NCBI GenBank assembly: GCA_014529385.2
Contig: CM043947.1
Coordinates: 127,534,891 to 127,598,890 of the forward strand
Origin: Adiantum capillus-veneris
Lineage: Eukaryota > Streptophyta > Polypodiopsida > Polypodiales > Pteridaceae
DNA: 64,000 nucleotides
Reading direction: 5' to 3'
Both the position numbers and the translations under genes were made by a program. A model generated the notes under the pieces. The model saw only the letters and a program-made list of their open reading frames with translations. It was not told where the DNA came from and ran no database searches. Below are positions 33,101-45,924 of the stretch, in pieces. The first letter of the stretch is position 1. The number at the start of each line of letters is the position of its first letter.

Positions 33101-36100
33101 AAGGTAAGAGAGCATGATGCCTTCATCTTGTTTGACCCTGGCTCTACTCTTAACTTCATATCAATGGAGTTGGCCACCAAGTTGGGCATTCAAGCTTTTG
33201 AGATGGGAGATATAGTAGTGGCTGATGGAACTTTCAAGGGACAACAAGCCTCCATTACTCCCTTGATTGGGAAGTTGAGGCTTCATGTCCAAATCTATGT
33301 CGACAAAGAAGACTTCTTCATCTCTCCTCTCCAACATGAGGATGTTATCCTAGGGGCACCATGGTTTGATCGCATGGCTGCCAACATGAAGTTACCTGAA
33401 AGGAGAATCTACTTCACCTACAGGGGAAAGAACATGTATATAGATGCTAGTGAGCGTGGTCGCACTATTCCACTTGTAAATCCTCTTTCTTTTGATAAGT
33501 CAATGAAGAGCTCGGTTTCTGCGTACATGATTTTTGTCAAAGAGTCTCTAAGAGATACTAATGTTTCATCAAATGTAAATGGTAGGAATCAAGAAGAGTT
33601 AGACTTGTCTAATTTTCTAAAAGGATTCCAAGATGCGTTCATTGATGATATCCCTATGGACTTACCTCCAAAACGAGGGGATGATGACCATCGCATTGAG
33701 CTCCTTCCTGGAAGCTCACCACCTAACAAGCCTCCTTATCGAGTCTCACAAGCTCAACAACAGGAGATCATGAGGCAAGTACAAGAGCTGGTAGACAAAG
33801 GGATGGTTAGGCCTAGTTCCTCTCCCTTTTGTTCTGCAGTCCTTTTAGTGAAAAAGAAATATGGTACATACCGTATGTGTGTGGACTATCGAGCACTAAA
33901 CAATATCACTATCAAAAACAGATTTCTCGTACCTCGGGTAGAAGATCTTTTTGATAAGCTACAAGGCTCTACCTACTTCAGTAGGACTGACCTTAAGAGT
34001 GGCTATCATCAAATAAGGATAGTGGATGAAGATATCTTAAAGACCGCGTTTCGCACAACGTTTGGTCTTTATGAATATCTAGTCATGCCTTTTGGCTTGA
34101 CTAATGCACCAGCTACGTTCAATCGTTTGATGGAGAAAATTTTTAGACCATACCGCAAATTCACTGGAGTGTTCTTTGATGATATCATCATCTACTCCAA
34201 GTATTTGGAGGAACATAAGCAACATCTCCAAGTGATTTTTCAAGCATTGAGGGAGAACAAGCTTTTTCTCAACTAAAAGAAAAGTGAATTCTTCCTTCAA
34301 GAGATTCAATACCTAGGTCATATATCTCTAAAGATGGTATCCAAATGGATCCATCAAAGTTAGAAGTAATAAAAGCATGGCCTAACCCAAGAAATCTACA
34401 TGAGCTAAGAAGCTTTGTTGGTATGTGCGCATACTATAGACGCTTCATAGCAAACTTCTCTCAAGTAGCAGGACCACTACACGACTTAACTAAGAAGAAC
34501 ATTAAGTTTGTATGGACTGCTAAGGAGCAAAATGCTTTTGAAAAGCTCAAAGAGAAGCTTACTTCCCAACCAGTCCTCGTGCTTCCGGATCTCTCAAAGC
34601 CATTTGAGGTCCAATGTGATGCTTGTGGTGATTGCCTTGGAGCAGTTTTGCTTCAAGAAGGACATGCCACAGCATATGAGAGCCGAAGGCTCAATATTGA
34701 TGAACGAGTCTTGGGCATTTATGAGAAAGAGCTTTTAGCTATTCTACATGCCCTAGACACATGGAAGCACTACCTATTTGGGACTCCATTTATCCTACGA
34801 ACCGACCAACAAAGTCTCAAGTATTTCATGATGCAAACCAAGCTTTCTGACAAACAAATGAGGTGGAAAAATTTTCTTTCGCAATTTAATTTCCATATTG
34901 CTCACATAGCTGGTAAGCACAATCAAGTGGCCAATGCACTTTCACGACGACCCAAAGTTAGTGCGGTGTCTATAGCTACTCACAATGATCTATCCTCTAT
35001 GATAGATGAGTATGCTACTGACCCTGACTTTAGAGACATAATGTCAGCCCTTGCTTTGGGGATGAAAGAGGAACCATTCACCTTGCAGGATGGTTATCTT
35101 CTCCACGGCAATAGGCTATGTGTTACCCATTCCCTTCGTGAGAAAGTTATGTATGAATCCCATGCTCCTCCATATGCGGGGCATAGAGGTATTCAACCTA
35201 CTCTCTGAGGAGTAGAGACGTACTTCTATTGGCCTACCATGAAAGTGGACATACAAGAGTATGTTTCAAAATGTGTAGTATGCCAAAAGACCAAGTATGA
35301 TAGAGGGAAGCAACCTGGATTACTCCAGCCATTGCCTATCCCAAATTCACCATGGGAGAGTATATCCATGGATTTCATCTTTGGATTACCCAAGTCTATC
35401 CATGGGAATACAGGAATATGGACAATAGTTGACAGGTTTAGCAAGCAAGCACATTTTATTCCTGTCAAAAAGACTATTAAGACACATCAAATGGCAACTC
35501 TCGTCATATCTCAAATTTTCAAGCACCATGGATTACCCACATCCATCGTGTCAGATAGAGATCCTATAATGACCAATAATTTCTGGAAAGGTCTCTTTGA
35601 AAATCTAGGAACAAGATTGAATTTCTCTTTGGCCTATCACCCACAAACGGATGGCCAAAGTGAGATAGCCAATCTTACGATACTCGATCTACTCAAGACT
35701 TATGTTACCGAAGTAGATCAACGCTCACAATGGGAAAAGTACTTACCTCTTGTAGAGTATGCCTACAATAATACTGTACATAGTTCTATGGGAAAAGCAC
35801 CTTTTGAGATCATTGAGGGAAGACCTAAAAGTCCCTTGCTACTCAAAGTACATGGGGAGATCTTCGCCGGCCGCCGATGAGTATAGCCGTGACCTACAAG
35901 AATATTTTCAAAAGATTAAGGAGGCTATATCCATCTCTCAACAAAGGCAAAAAGCTGCTGCTGATAAGCACAGAAGAGCCTTAATGTTCAAAGAAAATGA
36001 TTGGGTCTTACTCAAGTTTCCTAAGGCTCGATTAAGGAAAACGACGGGCAAAAATCCTACGGGCCATCAAAAGTATTATGCTAAACTAGCAAAAAGATAC

Positions 36101-36454
36101 TATGGTCCTTTCCAAATCTTGAAGCCCATCAATGAGACGGCTTATCAACTCAAGTTGCCCAACCATTGGCTCATACACAATGCCTTTCATGTAAGCCTAC
36201 ATAAGCCCTACAAAGGAGAGCCACCAACTGAACCAATTATTGAAGACCCTCCTGAAGTTGAAGACCAAGAAGAGGTGCTACAACCCGAAGCTGTTCTTCG
36301 GCATGAAGACAAGGTACTACGACATGGTAAGATTATCCGACGGTATCTTATTAAGTTCAAAAATGATCCTTTTGAAGATGCTAGATGGATGCAAGGAATA
36401 CAGCTTAAGGATAGTATGAACCTTGTCAATGCTTACAATGCTACATTAGAGTAA
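33101..36454 (+). pseudogene. pol of the nested gypsy element (protease, RT, RNase H, integrase, chromodomain-like end)
   Basis: Protease: FDPGSTLNFIS, where the usual Ser/Thr of D-S/T-G is Pro, then VILGAPWF. Reverse transcriptase: [24 protein letters not shown] and VFFDDIIIYSK with the catalytic Asp pair intact (about 34169-34200). A TAA at 34274 and a frameshift near 34320 precede RNase H (FEVQCDACGDCLGAVLLQ). Integrase (35150-35880): HRGIQPT and CVVCQKTK finger, then SMDFIFGLPK, IVSDRDPIM and YHPQTDGQSEIAN for the DDE core. After a frameshift near 35875 the end at 36340-36454 (RRYLIKFKNDPFEDARWM) resembles the chromodomain of chromoviruses. Three frames and about three stops separate this copy from an intact polyprotein. 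Confidence 0.92.
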
Positions 36455-36811
36455 GCAAATGTACAAATTTCTTTTAAATGACTCATGTTTTTGTCTTATA
36501 AGACTAGTCCTCTTTTTAATTGTGCACAAATTATTTAACTACTATGCATGCTTAGAATCATGTTTGTGATAACGACGTCTCTCAAACACCAAGTAGAATT
36601 TGTCACTCTACTTGGGAGAATGAAACTAAAGAGCAGACATGCTTGCGGCATCTATGTCTCCCAAGCACCAAATGGATTAGTCATCCATCTTGGAAAGATT
36701 TCGTAGGGTAAAAAGGGATCCTCTACCCGCTAAGTAAAATTGACTAATGACTAAGGCTTTATCTCTTCTACCTCATAGTCGAGGACGACTATGATTTCAA
36801 GAGAGAGGTAA

Positions 36812-38386
36812 TGTCATAAAATCTAATATCGAATATCTAACCAACCCAAATGATTTTCTCATATTAAATTGATCACTTAATGTGGGAGAATAAACGGGAA
36901 CAAGTGTTAAGATATAGACATGTGCTTATAGATCTATCTCAACACGGGGCCAATGGTAAAGGGGCCCAAATGAGAGATGGTCTATCAAAGAGCAAGGCTA
37001 ACAATGGAGCATAAGACCTTAGGGTTAGCTTCATTGAAGACCTCCAATAATGTGTGTAAAAGGACTTTGACCTTAGGTAAGCTAGGGCTGAGCTTGAGGC
37101 GCGGGAACCCGACCCAGCTCGAGGTGCTTGTCCTGCTTGTCATGCTTGATGACTAAGGTGCTTGAGGTTCTTGATGATTGAGATGCTTGAGGTGCTTAAT
37201 TATTGAGATGCTTGAGGTGCTTGACATGCTTGAGATGCTAGGGTTGCACTTGAGATGAGAACCCAGCCCAAGCTTAAAGTGCTTATGAGCCAAGCTTGTG
37301 GTGGGAACTGGGCCTATGCATGAAGGGCTTGAGGTGTCAAAAAGTCAAAGATTCAATTCCTACAAGGAGGGGGCGAGCCCTACATGAGGGGGGATGAGAG
37401 AGAACACCCACACACTCACATAAGGCATGCATGGTACAAAGAAAGCAAAAGGGACACTTGTCAAGTTCCTCCTCATGTTGCCCTCATGGTGTGCCTGAAG
37501 CCTATTGGTTGGCCACCCAAGGGGTCCAATAATAATTTAGGAGATTTAATTAATTGATTTAGCATTTATCTAGCCCTCTCTCCTGCTTGCGATTGGCTAG
37601 GCCTGGAGGGGTCCAATGAGCTTCAAGCATGAGCTACAAGGGGGGGGTCGACCCAAGTAAGCTAGGGGGTTGCTTAGGGGGTATACTCACCCACACACAC
37701 TCACAAACACTCTCATTGTGTGCTATGCAAAGTGCAAGAACTCCCTCTCCTTCTCCAAGCAAGTAGAGGTTGAGAGCCTACACCAACACTCTTGGAAATG
37801 GAGAGCAAATCCAACCAAGAGCCATGCTTCAATGCTTAAGCTTGCTATCTCCTTCTTCTTCATTACTATGCTCTTATGTATGCTAGCAACAAGAGTTATG
37901 ATAAGTGAGAAACTAATTCTTTCTCCTACGAAATGTTTCTTCTTCCTCTTCCCTACCCTCATTCCCTGCTAGCTCTCTCCACGTTCGAAGGTGTTTGAGG
38001 TCTTGGGACTGAGGCTTGGGATAGTTAAAGCTTTCTTCAAGTTTATGTTATGTTTGTGATGCATGAAGCTTTCCATCTTCATTGCATCACCTAGGTCACA
38101 AGGAACACAAAGATTGTATTGTAACAAGTCTCTCTTAATGGGAGAAATCATAATACAAATGCCTATTGGAGGGGGGACCGGCTCCACATAAATCCGATCC
38201 TCAACTGTTGTCATGTTCTCTAAATTCTCTCTCTTGCAAAAGTATTGTTCATGCCAAGTTAACTAATTGCTATGATTATGTTGCTATCTTCAATTATGTT
38301 CACCCGCTATGCTCACAAAGTCATTTCTCAAAAGTACTCTCATTAATTTCCGCTACTCTCAAATTAAATAGGCCAATTCCATTACA
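36812..38386 (+). repeat. 3' LTR of the nested gypsy element
   Basis: It begins TGTCATAAAATC after AAGAGAGAGGTAA and ends ATTACA before the ACATA duplication. It lacks about 40 bp present in the 5' copy (near 30480) and two minisatellite units. Non-coding 36455-36811 between pol and this LTR holds only the polypurine tract. Confidence 0.9.
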
Positions 38387-38639
38387 ACATATGCTCATCT
38401 TCTAAAACCAATTACAGCCCTCATTTGGACCTATGTTGGTAAATAAAGTAAAATTTTTTAGAATTGGTTACATAATTAAGAATCACGTTTGGCCCAAAAA
38501 AAGGACCTATGACACTGTAACCTTAGGTCAATTCACAAGGAGATGACTATACCCAGCACTCGGAGACACTCACTGCCCAAGGATTTGCTAGCTAAAGGAC
38601 CACGATTAGCACACTGTTTACTATATATAATTACTCACG

Positions 38640-38862
38640 TAGGGATTTTTCATTTTCCCAGCGGGCCCGGCGGGAAAATGAAAAGGCGCGGCGGGCCTTG
38701 CAAGGAAAATTAAAAACCCTGGCGGACTAACAGGCTCTATGGGTTTTTGCAGGTCATAATCAAAGTTACGTTAACAATTACCATGATCACGTGATTTTCT
38801 TGTGTAAATTGTAGAGTTATTGACGTAATCACACGATCGTGAATACGTTAATTAAATCCCTG
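38640..38862 (-). repeat. hAT right subterminal and terminal region
   Basis: In reverse complement from 38862: CAGGGATTTAAT, an AT-rich part with GTGTGATTACG matching the left end, then the GC-rich motifs GCGGGCC, GCGCGGCGGGCC and GCGGGCCCGGCGGG. It corresponds to 21919-22165 in inverted orientation. Confidence 0.75.
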
Positions 38863-38878
38863 GATGTTATGGACCTCT

Positions 38879-39261
38879 TGTTAAGATTAGTGTTAAGGTG
38901 GGTTAGGATTAGTAGAATTTATGCTTAGTCTAATCCTAGTGGTAATGACACAAGTCGCAAGGTGTCTAATGAAGGCGTAGAGTTGATTGCTAAATGCAAG
39001 AATTATCTTTGTATACAATGAGAGCGTGCTTATATAGCACAATATTGAAGCATCTGTTGATGCAATGCATGAGGTATAATCATACTGATCTTCATTTAAT
39101 GTGCCTAGGGAGAGAGAATCATGGGGCTCTAGAATAATGGAGTCACATGGGTGATGGATGTGTAGTCATGGCACCATGTGTGCCCCATGGATATGTATTG
39201 CCATGTCATGAGAGAGAGAGAGGGTATTCCTATAGCACTCCATGGCTAAGACAATCCAACA
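38879..39261 (-). repeat. 3' LTR of the LARD-like element (383 bp)
   Basis: TG...CA ends with a TGTT/AACA inverted terminus. The inner boundary adjoins the polypurine tract. The outer boundary lies 8 bp from the hAT target duplication. Confidence 0.75.
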
Positions 39262-39978
39262 AACTCCCCCTTGAACTAGTCATGGATACTCTACGGTGAT
39301 TCATCAAGAGTTTGTGATGGCACACTGATACATCATAGTGGTTCAATTTGATTCGTCACTCTATGTTTCATAAAGGTGGCCATTTGATCATGCCTAGGTT
39401 CATTTCTAGAGTACATAATAATCATAATCATAAAAGTGGTGTAGATTATATTGCTCCATGTGTCATGGTGGTCTTCTTCCTCCTTGAGTCCCATATGGGT
39501 TCAACATCTTCATCAAATTCTTGTCCTTTGTAATCTTCATCTTCATCATCTCCTTGGTTCATGTCTTTGTATAAGTCATAGATTATATAGAGCATATCAT
39601 CTCCATGTAACAGAGTGATGCTCATTCTTTGTTATGCATAAGATGCAAAATTCTAGGAATTATAAAATATGCAATGCGGGACTTACCAAATAGAAATACT
39701 ATGTCTATGGTAGTGTCTTGCTATATGATAAAATGAAAAACACAAGACAAATCCCCCCCTTGAGCAAAGCTCCTTAATGGGAATACAATCATTCAAGGCA
39801 TGAATTGTCAGGACAAGGGTCCTGTAACCTAAGAACTAGGATGGTCATGGACTACGGCCAAGGGTCAGGCTAGACAGTGTGGACAGGGGAATCGTCTAGG
39901 GCAAGGGGCTAGGAGCCCGCCTATATAGTGGGAGGTTGGGAGGAAGATCTTCAGTCTAGTTTTCCCTAGTTCTTACAC

Positions 39979-39990
39979 TGGTATCAGAGC
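39979..39990 (+). promoter_or_regulatory. Primer binding site, initiator tRNA-Met type
   Basis: TGGTATCAGAGC lies one base downstream of the 5' LTR end. It is complementary to the 3' end of plant initiator tRNA-Met, the usual primer of Ty3/gypsy minus-strand synthesis. Confidence 0.95.
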
Positions 39991-40883
39991 TTAGGTTAGC
40001 TAGGAAGTCTCTCTTTCACTCTCTCTCTAGGCGTGGTCACTTTTTGCTCCTAAAAATAGGGCCTTGAGGTGAGAACGGTGGCTTTTGTAGGGCTTTTACC
40101 AATTTTAGTAAGAGAGCTTGTCTAAATCGAGAAAGTTTCCAGTTTTGGAGGGGGAGGTGTGGTGCACGAAAAACGGCGCGCTTGGGCTTGACAGGGGCGC
40201 CCTGGGGAAGAAGGGGGGATTCCAAGAGCTCGTGGCAAAATACTGCCACTGAAAGCCGCACACAACCTTCTCTCTCCTCGCGTTTCTACTCCACATTGCC
40301 TGCGTTTTTTCCTCACAAAAAATCGTTTGTTTTCACATGCCAAGGCCAATTGACATTCGATTTTAAGCCTTGGACATTCTTGGCGGCCCTTCCCACAAGC
40401 AAGGCGGCTCACAAGCAAGAGCCTTCGTGTGCGGGGCAAGCAACAAGCCATCTCGGCTTTTCCCTCGAGTTTCATGGCTTACGGTTCAACTCAGTATTGC
40501 AGAAAATTCCAGATTCCTGCATATTTTTACAATTATGATAGTTTCAATCAGCGTTCATGCAACATAATCGTTCGTCGATTAAGAAAGCTTTCAATAATTA
40601 AGCTTCTTCACAACGGCGCTTCAACCATCTACACTACACGATTTCAGTCGTCTTGTGAGCCACGGGCGATTTTACGAAGTTCGTTTTTTACGCCGCTTGT
40701 GCAAGTTCTTCTTTTTTCGACAGTCAGGTGCTACGACGCACAAGTGGAGTTAGCTATACTTGGCAAGTGCTACCAACACTAGGTATTTTTTTTTCTGAGT
40801 ACTTCTTTCACTGCACTGTTTTGCCATGGATTCGGATATCAACATGACATTCAAATTTTAGCAAAGTACTCCTGATCCTACCA
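39991..40883 (+). other. 5' leader of the short-LTR gypsy element
   Basis: This is a long untranslated leader, about 0.9 kb, C/T-rich near 40190-40300. Open frames here lack motifs and contain a start-rich, unconserved composition. Gag begins near 40884. Confidence 0.5.
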
Positions 40884-42690
40884 ATGATGGCTTGCGGCCG
40901 GGATCCTCTCAAGGAGAGTACCTGCGATGCTACGGCAGGAGAAGATACTTATGAATTGCTCGATATTCAAGAATTTCGTGCACTTCAGACACGTGTGACA
41001 ATCATGGATGAAAATTTTAAGGCTTTAAATGAAAATGTTACTAAATCTTCCACATTAGTCATTCAATTAATGCAACAACAGACTAAGAGTCCTGCTGCTG
41101 ACACCCACATGCATGAGCACGTTGAAACACAAGGGCAAGGCCCAATTAATGAAACACTGCATACTCTCACTGCCAAAGAGGTAGATGACTTGCTAAAGAA
41201 CTTTAAATTACCAATTTTCAAGGGCGAAGACCGAGACCGCAATAAGGATGCAATGAACATCTTTCTCAGTAAATGGCATGGAATTCACGCCTTACGGCGT
41301 ACTCCGGATGCAGTCAGAGCTCTGCAAACGAGCTTAACTCTGGAAGGCAAGGCCTACAAATGGTGGATGTCTCTCAAGGAGAAGAACATCATACCACGGA
41401 GTTGGGCAGCCTTTGAAGCAACTTTTAGCAAGGAATTTTTTGCCTACGAACGAGGCCGATTGGAATTGGACCGCTTGGGACACATGTTCCATGCGCCAAT
41501 ATCCATCACTCCTTGAATATATCTCTCACTATCAGGACGTCATCCTCAAGTTGGAAGGCTTGGATACCTTTCAACAAGTACGAGGGTTCATACGAGGTCC
41601 GACTCAAGAACTTAAGAAGTATGTCAAGACCCAAGACCCTAAAACACTTGAGGAAGCCATAGTGAAAGCACATATTCATGATGACCCTGATGATAAGAAA
41701 ACACATAATAGTAACATGCCTGCTAGTATACATGGTAATACACGCACTCAGTACGAGCACAATAATAGAAAATTTCTAGTTGCTAATTCAGATGCATCTG
41801 AAAAACCCAAGGGGTCTAGGGGTCCTCTCTCTCCTGAGGATTTTGATAAGGCCAAGAAAGAGAAGCTATGTTTTCAATGTTTAGGAAGAGGCCATGGCAA
41901 AAAGGATTGTCCCAAGGGGAAATCTGTTGCTCAGGGGAAGAAGAAAGCAGTGCACACGGTGCAACTACTGCCTCTTGAGTCTTACTCAAAATTCTCCACA
42001 ATGGAAGTAACACACACTGAGGTGGTGCATGAATGTTGTCTCACAGCTTCCATGTGGCAACAAACCTTTGGATCACATGAGTTAGTACGTATGCATGGAT
42101 ATCTGCAAGGGCACAAGGTGCGCATCTTGGTAGATGACGGTGCTACTCACAATTTCATCAATTATGGATTGATGAAAAAGCTCAAACTGCCTCAAACTCC
42201 GAGTACCCATCGCTACAAGGTAGCAATGATGAATGGACATGATACTGAAATATGGGATACTCAATGCCGAGCTGTTCCATTGGAAGTACAAGGGTACTCT
42301 ACTTGTTTGGATTTTCAAGTTATGAACATGGAAAGGGCTGATGTGGTTCTTGGTAGGGAGTGGTTGCATAGCCTAGGACCATCACTGAAGCGTAGATATG
42401 AGCACAACAGCTTGATGAATGGACATGATACTGAAATATGGGATACTCAATGCTGAGCTGTTCCATTGGAAGTACAAGGGTACTCTACTTGTTTGGATTT
42501 TCAAGTTATGAACATGGAAAGGGCTGATGTGGTTCTTGGTAGGGAGTGGTTGCATAGCCTAGGACCATCACTGAAGCGTAGCTATGAGCACAACAGCTTG
42601 ATGTTTGATTCCTATGGCGCACATGTGTTGTTGTTAGGAGAAAAGGATATGCCTTCATCATCACTGATTTGTACTGCTGAGCTTATGTAG
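40884..42690 (+). pseudogene. gag and protease of the short-LTR gypsy element
   Basis: The frame 40884-41516 gives the gag core (MNIFLSKWHGIHA, YKWWMSLKEKNI, SWAAFEATFSKEF). A frameshift near 41470 passes into 41413-42456, with QYPSLLEYISHYQDVILKLEG, the intact knuckle CFQCLGRGHGKKDC and the retropepsin ILVDDGATHNFINYGLMKKL. The active-site triad reads D-D-G in place of D-S/T-G. VVLGREWLHSLGP marks the end of the domain and occurs twice because of a 62-codon tandem duplication. A TGA (from CGA) at 42454 lies in the second copy. Confidence 0.88.
42229..42600 (+). repeat. 186-bp in-frame tandem duplication in the protease region
   Basis: Copies 42229-42414 and 42415-42600, both beginning ATGAATGGACATGATACTG, differ at only about two bases (CGA/TGA and AGATATG/AGCTATG). 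The unit is exactly 62 codons and keeps frame. Confidence 0.95.
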
Positions 42691-42723
42691 CTTATTTCTG
42701 ATAATGAAATAGAACAGGTTTTC

Positions 42724-45720
42724 TTGTGTTACTCATTGTCTCATTTTCTTTCTAACATTAAGTCTGTTGAACATTCCTCAACGCCGCATGCTTCTCTCTC
42801 CTCTATTCCACCAATTGCTAATTCTACACAAGCAAACGTTGCTAATCAATTACAAAAATTATTAAAGGAATTTCAAGATGTCTTTCCTAATGATTTGCCA
42901 TCAGGATTACCGCCGACACACTCAGTACAACATGGCATTGACGTGACTGCAGGCTGTAAACCTGTTAGTAAACCACCTTACCGTATGAGTTACTCAGAGG
43001 CTGCAGAGGTGGAATGTCAGCTTGCTGACTACCTTAGAAGAGGGTTTTTACAACCCAATTCTTCACCATGGGCTTCGCCTATCCTTTTAGTGAAGAAAAA
43101 GGATGACAGTATGCGCATATGCGTAGACTACCGGGGCTTAAATGCGGTTTCAGTTAAAAACAAATACCCATTGCCAAGGGTAGATGAGTTATTTGATAAG
43201 CTAATTCATGCTCGAATTTTTACGAAAATCGACTTGCGGTTAGGATATCACCAAGTCCGTATTCGGCTTGCCGATATACCTAAGACTGCATTCCGAACAC
43301 GCTTAGGACATTACGAGTTTTTGGTGATGCCCTTTGGGTTAACCAATGCGCCCGCAACATTCATGACACTTATGGATAGTGTCTTGAAGCCATATTTGGG
43401 GAAATTTGTCATTGTGTTCCTTGATGACATTCTAGTTTATAGTGCTTCTGCAGAAGAACACTTACAACATCTCTGGTAGGTGTTTGAGTTGTTACGCACA
43501 AAAAAGTTATATGCCAAGGAATCTAAATGTGATTTTCTCAAGGAGAATTCATTATTTAGGGCATTTTATTTCAGCTAATGACCTATACATGGATCAATCC
43601 AAAGTGGATACCATCCGGAAATGGCCACCTCCTAAAAATCTAGAAGAATTACAGATTTTTTTAGGCTTTGCCGGTTTTCACTGAAGGTTCGTTAAAAACT
43701 ATGCTCACATTGCTGTCCCTATGACGGACCAACTAAAAGGCAAAGGTAAAGCTTTTCAGTGGGGTTCCGCTCAACAACACAGTTTCGAAACACGCAAAGA
43801 CGCATTAGCTACAGCTCCTATATTGGCTATTGTAGATCCTTTGAAACCATTCGTTTTGGAAACGAATGCCAGTGATTGTGCTATTGGAGCAGTCCTGTTA
43901 CAAGACGGACGGCCGATTGCATTTGAAAGGAAGAAGCTGGATGCAGCTCAGCAGAACTATTCTGCTTACGAACGCGAACTCTATGCCATAGTGTCTGCCT
44001 TAAAGACATGGCGGCACTATCTGTATAGTGATCAGTTCGAGATTCTGTTTGACCATGAAAGTATCAAATGATTTACACAACAAACAGATTTAAAGGGTTG
44101 AAAAGCCAGGCGGGCCGAGATCCTTCAGGAATATGACGCCAAATTAAGGTATTGCAAAGGCCGATATAATGTAGTGGCAGACGCTCTCAGTCGCATGCCA
44201 GAGATCAATTCGCTCTTGTTCACGGAACTTCGTAGTGAATTTCTAGATTCTCTCAAGGGCAAATATGAGCATGATGAAACATATTCCAAAGTGTGGAGCC
44301 ATGTTCAAAAGAGAGATCCTTCTCACTCCAATGCAGGTAGTGTACAGTTAACCTCCACACCTAGTTCTCCTTTATCAAGTGATGAACTACAGCGATGGAA
44401 GCATTTTACCATCGACAATGGGTACCTACTCCACAAGGAGAGAGTTTGTGTACCGATGGACACAGACATTCGATGCCAAATTCTTTATGAATGTCATGAT
44501 AGTCCAAGTGCAGGGCACCCGGGGATTAGAAAAACTTATTCTCTCGTACGACGACAGTTTTACTGGCCGGTCTACATGGCTTTATTAAGCTTATGTCTTG
44601 CATTGCCAAAAATGTCAAGTGAACAAGGCAGAGCGCCTGAAAGCAGGAGGACTCTTACATCCTTTGGAAATTCCCAATGAAAAATGGGAAAGTATCTCTA
44701 TGGATTTCATTGTAGGTTTACCAACCACTATACGAGGTCATGACTCAGTATGGGTGGTCGTAGACAGGTTGACTAAACTATGTAAGTTTATTCCGACCAA
44801 ATCAACGGTTAAGACACCGGAACTAGCAAAGTTATTTGAGGACAATCTATACAAATTGTATGGGTTGCCAAGTAACATTGTTAGTGACCGTGATCCCAAG
44901 TTTAACAGCCACTTTTGGAGAGCTGTATTTAAACGATTGGGTACACAACTCAACCTCAGTACAGCTGATCATCTAGAAACGGATGGTCAAACGGAACGGG
45001 TTAACCAGGTGCTAGAGGATATGCTAAGAGCACTGGGAAGAATACTTACCTATTCTCGAGTTTGCCTACAACAGTTCCAAGCATGTCACAACAGGTTTTA
45101 GTCCTTTCATGCTCATGTACGGGTTTCAACCTAGGTCACTAGTTACGGTGGGGTTGGAAACCGAAAACTCCAACAGGTTAAGGATTTTCTCCAAGACCAC
45201 ATGGATATGCTGAAACTTGCTCGTCAGAATGTCCGGCAAGCACATGATCAGTATAAGAAATACGCTGATGAGAAACGTCGGCAAGTTACCTTCGAAGAAG
45301 GGGAGGAAGTATTTTTATGTGTGCCAGAACATTCAGAAAGTCTGAAAACTGGAGTACAGACACCTAAATTATCTCCCCAATATTGTGGGCCTTTCAAAAT
45401 ACTCAAGCAAGTCGGTGATCGTGCCTACAAACTATTACTACCATCACATTCTCGCATTCATCCGGTGTTTCATGTAAGCCGTCTATGAAAGCGGTTACAT
45501 AAGGACGCCAACGTCATTGACCAACAGGTTTTGGTTGATTACATTGAACCTCCTACCTTACCGCATGAACCTGAACGTGTTATGGATTATCATGAGTTAC
45601 GTACACGACATCACGTACGATAACAAGCCTTAATCAAGTGGAAAGACCGAGTTGAAGAGGTGCCACTTGGGAAAACATTAGTGTTCTTAAGAAGAAGTTT
45701 CCCACTTTTGTTTTCGAGGA
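42724..45720 (+). pseudogene. pol of the short-LTR gypsy element (RT, RNase H, integrase, chromodomain-like end)
   Basis: Reverse transcriptase 42960-43480: [37 protein letters not shown] and [11 protein letters not shown], with catalytic FLDD intact. A TAG at 43477 and a frame change lead to RNase H (FVLETNASDCAIGAVLLQDG; the first catalytic Asp reads Asn). Integrase 44400-45490: HPGIRKTY, CQKCQ, SMDFIVGLPT, IVSDRDPKF and DHLETDGQTERVNQ. After 45490 the C-terminus is degraded but ends in a chromodomain-like ALIKWKDRVEE segment followed by sequence matching TWENI...KKKFP in another frame. Stops occur at 43680, 44069, 44100 and elsewhere. Confidence 0.92.
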
Positions 45721-45747
45721 CGAAAACTCTTCTTAAGGGGGGAGTAA

Positions 45748-45919
45748 TGTCAGGACAAGGGTCCTGTAACCTAAGAACTAGGATGGTCATGGACTACGGC
45801 CAAGGGTCGGGTTAGACAGTGTGGACAGGGGATCCGTCTAGGGCAAGGGGCTAGGAACCCGCCTATATAATGGGAGGTTGGGAGGGGGATCTCCAGTTTA
45901 GTTTCCCCTAGTTCTTACA
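45748..45919 (+). repeat. 3' LTR of the short-LTR gypsy element
   Basis: 172 bp, TGTCAGG to CTTACA, paired with 39806-39977. CAGGAC-AAGG-GTCCTG near its start is a perfect 6-bp inverted repeat in both LTRs. Confidence 0.95.
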
Positions 45920-45924
45920 TGAAT

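Larger units (their letters stand above)
29698..38386 (+). mobile_element. Ty3/gypsy element with 1.6-kb LTRs, nested in the hAT
   Basis: LTRs at 29698-31284 (5', shorter at its inner end) and 36812-38386 (3') are closely similar and begin TGTCATAAAAT. The 3' LTR ends ATTACA. ACATA flanks both outer sides (29693-29697 and 38387-38391), a standard 5-bp duplication. The interior has gag (31674), protease, reverse transcriptase, RNase H, integrase and a chromodomain-like C-terminus, then the polypurine tract AAGAGAGAGG just before 36812. It is the best-preserved element in the window, with only a handful of stops and frameshifts. No clear primer binding site follows the 5' LTR. Confidence 0.92.
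39806..45919 (+). mobile_element. Ty3/gypsy element with 172-bp LTRs
   Basis: LTRs are 39806-39977 and 45748-45919, each 172 bp, TGTCAGG...CTTACA, differing at about 11 sites, mostly transitions. TGAAT flanks both sides (39801-39805 and 45920-45924). The primer site TGGTATCAGAGC (39979-39990) is an exact initiator tRNA-Met match one base after the LTR. The polypurine tract is TTAAGGGGGGAG (45733-45744). The LTR has a TATA box (TATATA, 39922-39927). The interior encodes gag, protease, RT, RNase H, integrase and a chromodomain-like end, with several stops and frameshifts. An internal 186-bp in-frame duplication lies in the protease region. Confidence 0.95.

Noticed and set aside
30621-37972. 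A 100-codon open frame at the same position in both LTRs of the nested gypsy element (30621-30923 and 37670-37972), with a membrane-like segment
   Set aside because: Nearly all differences between the two LTR copies change the amino acid, so there is no sign of selection on a protein. The frames are shared simply because LTRs are duplicates.
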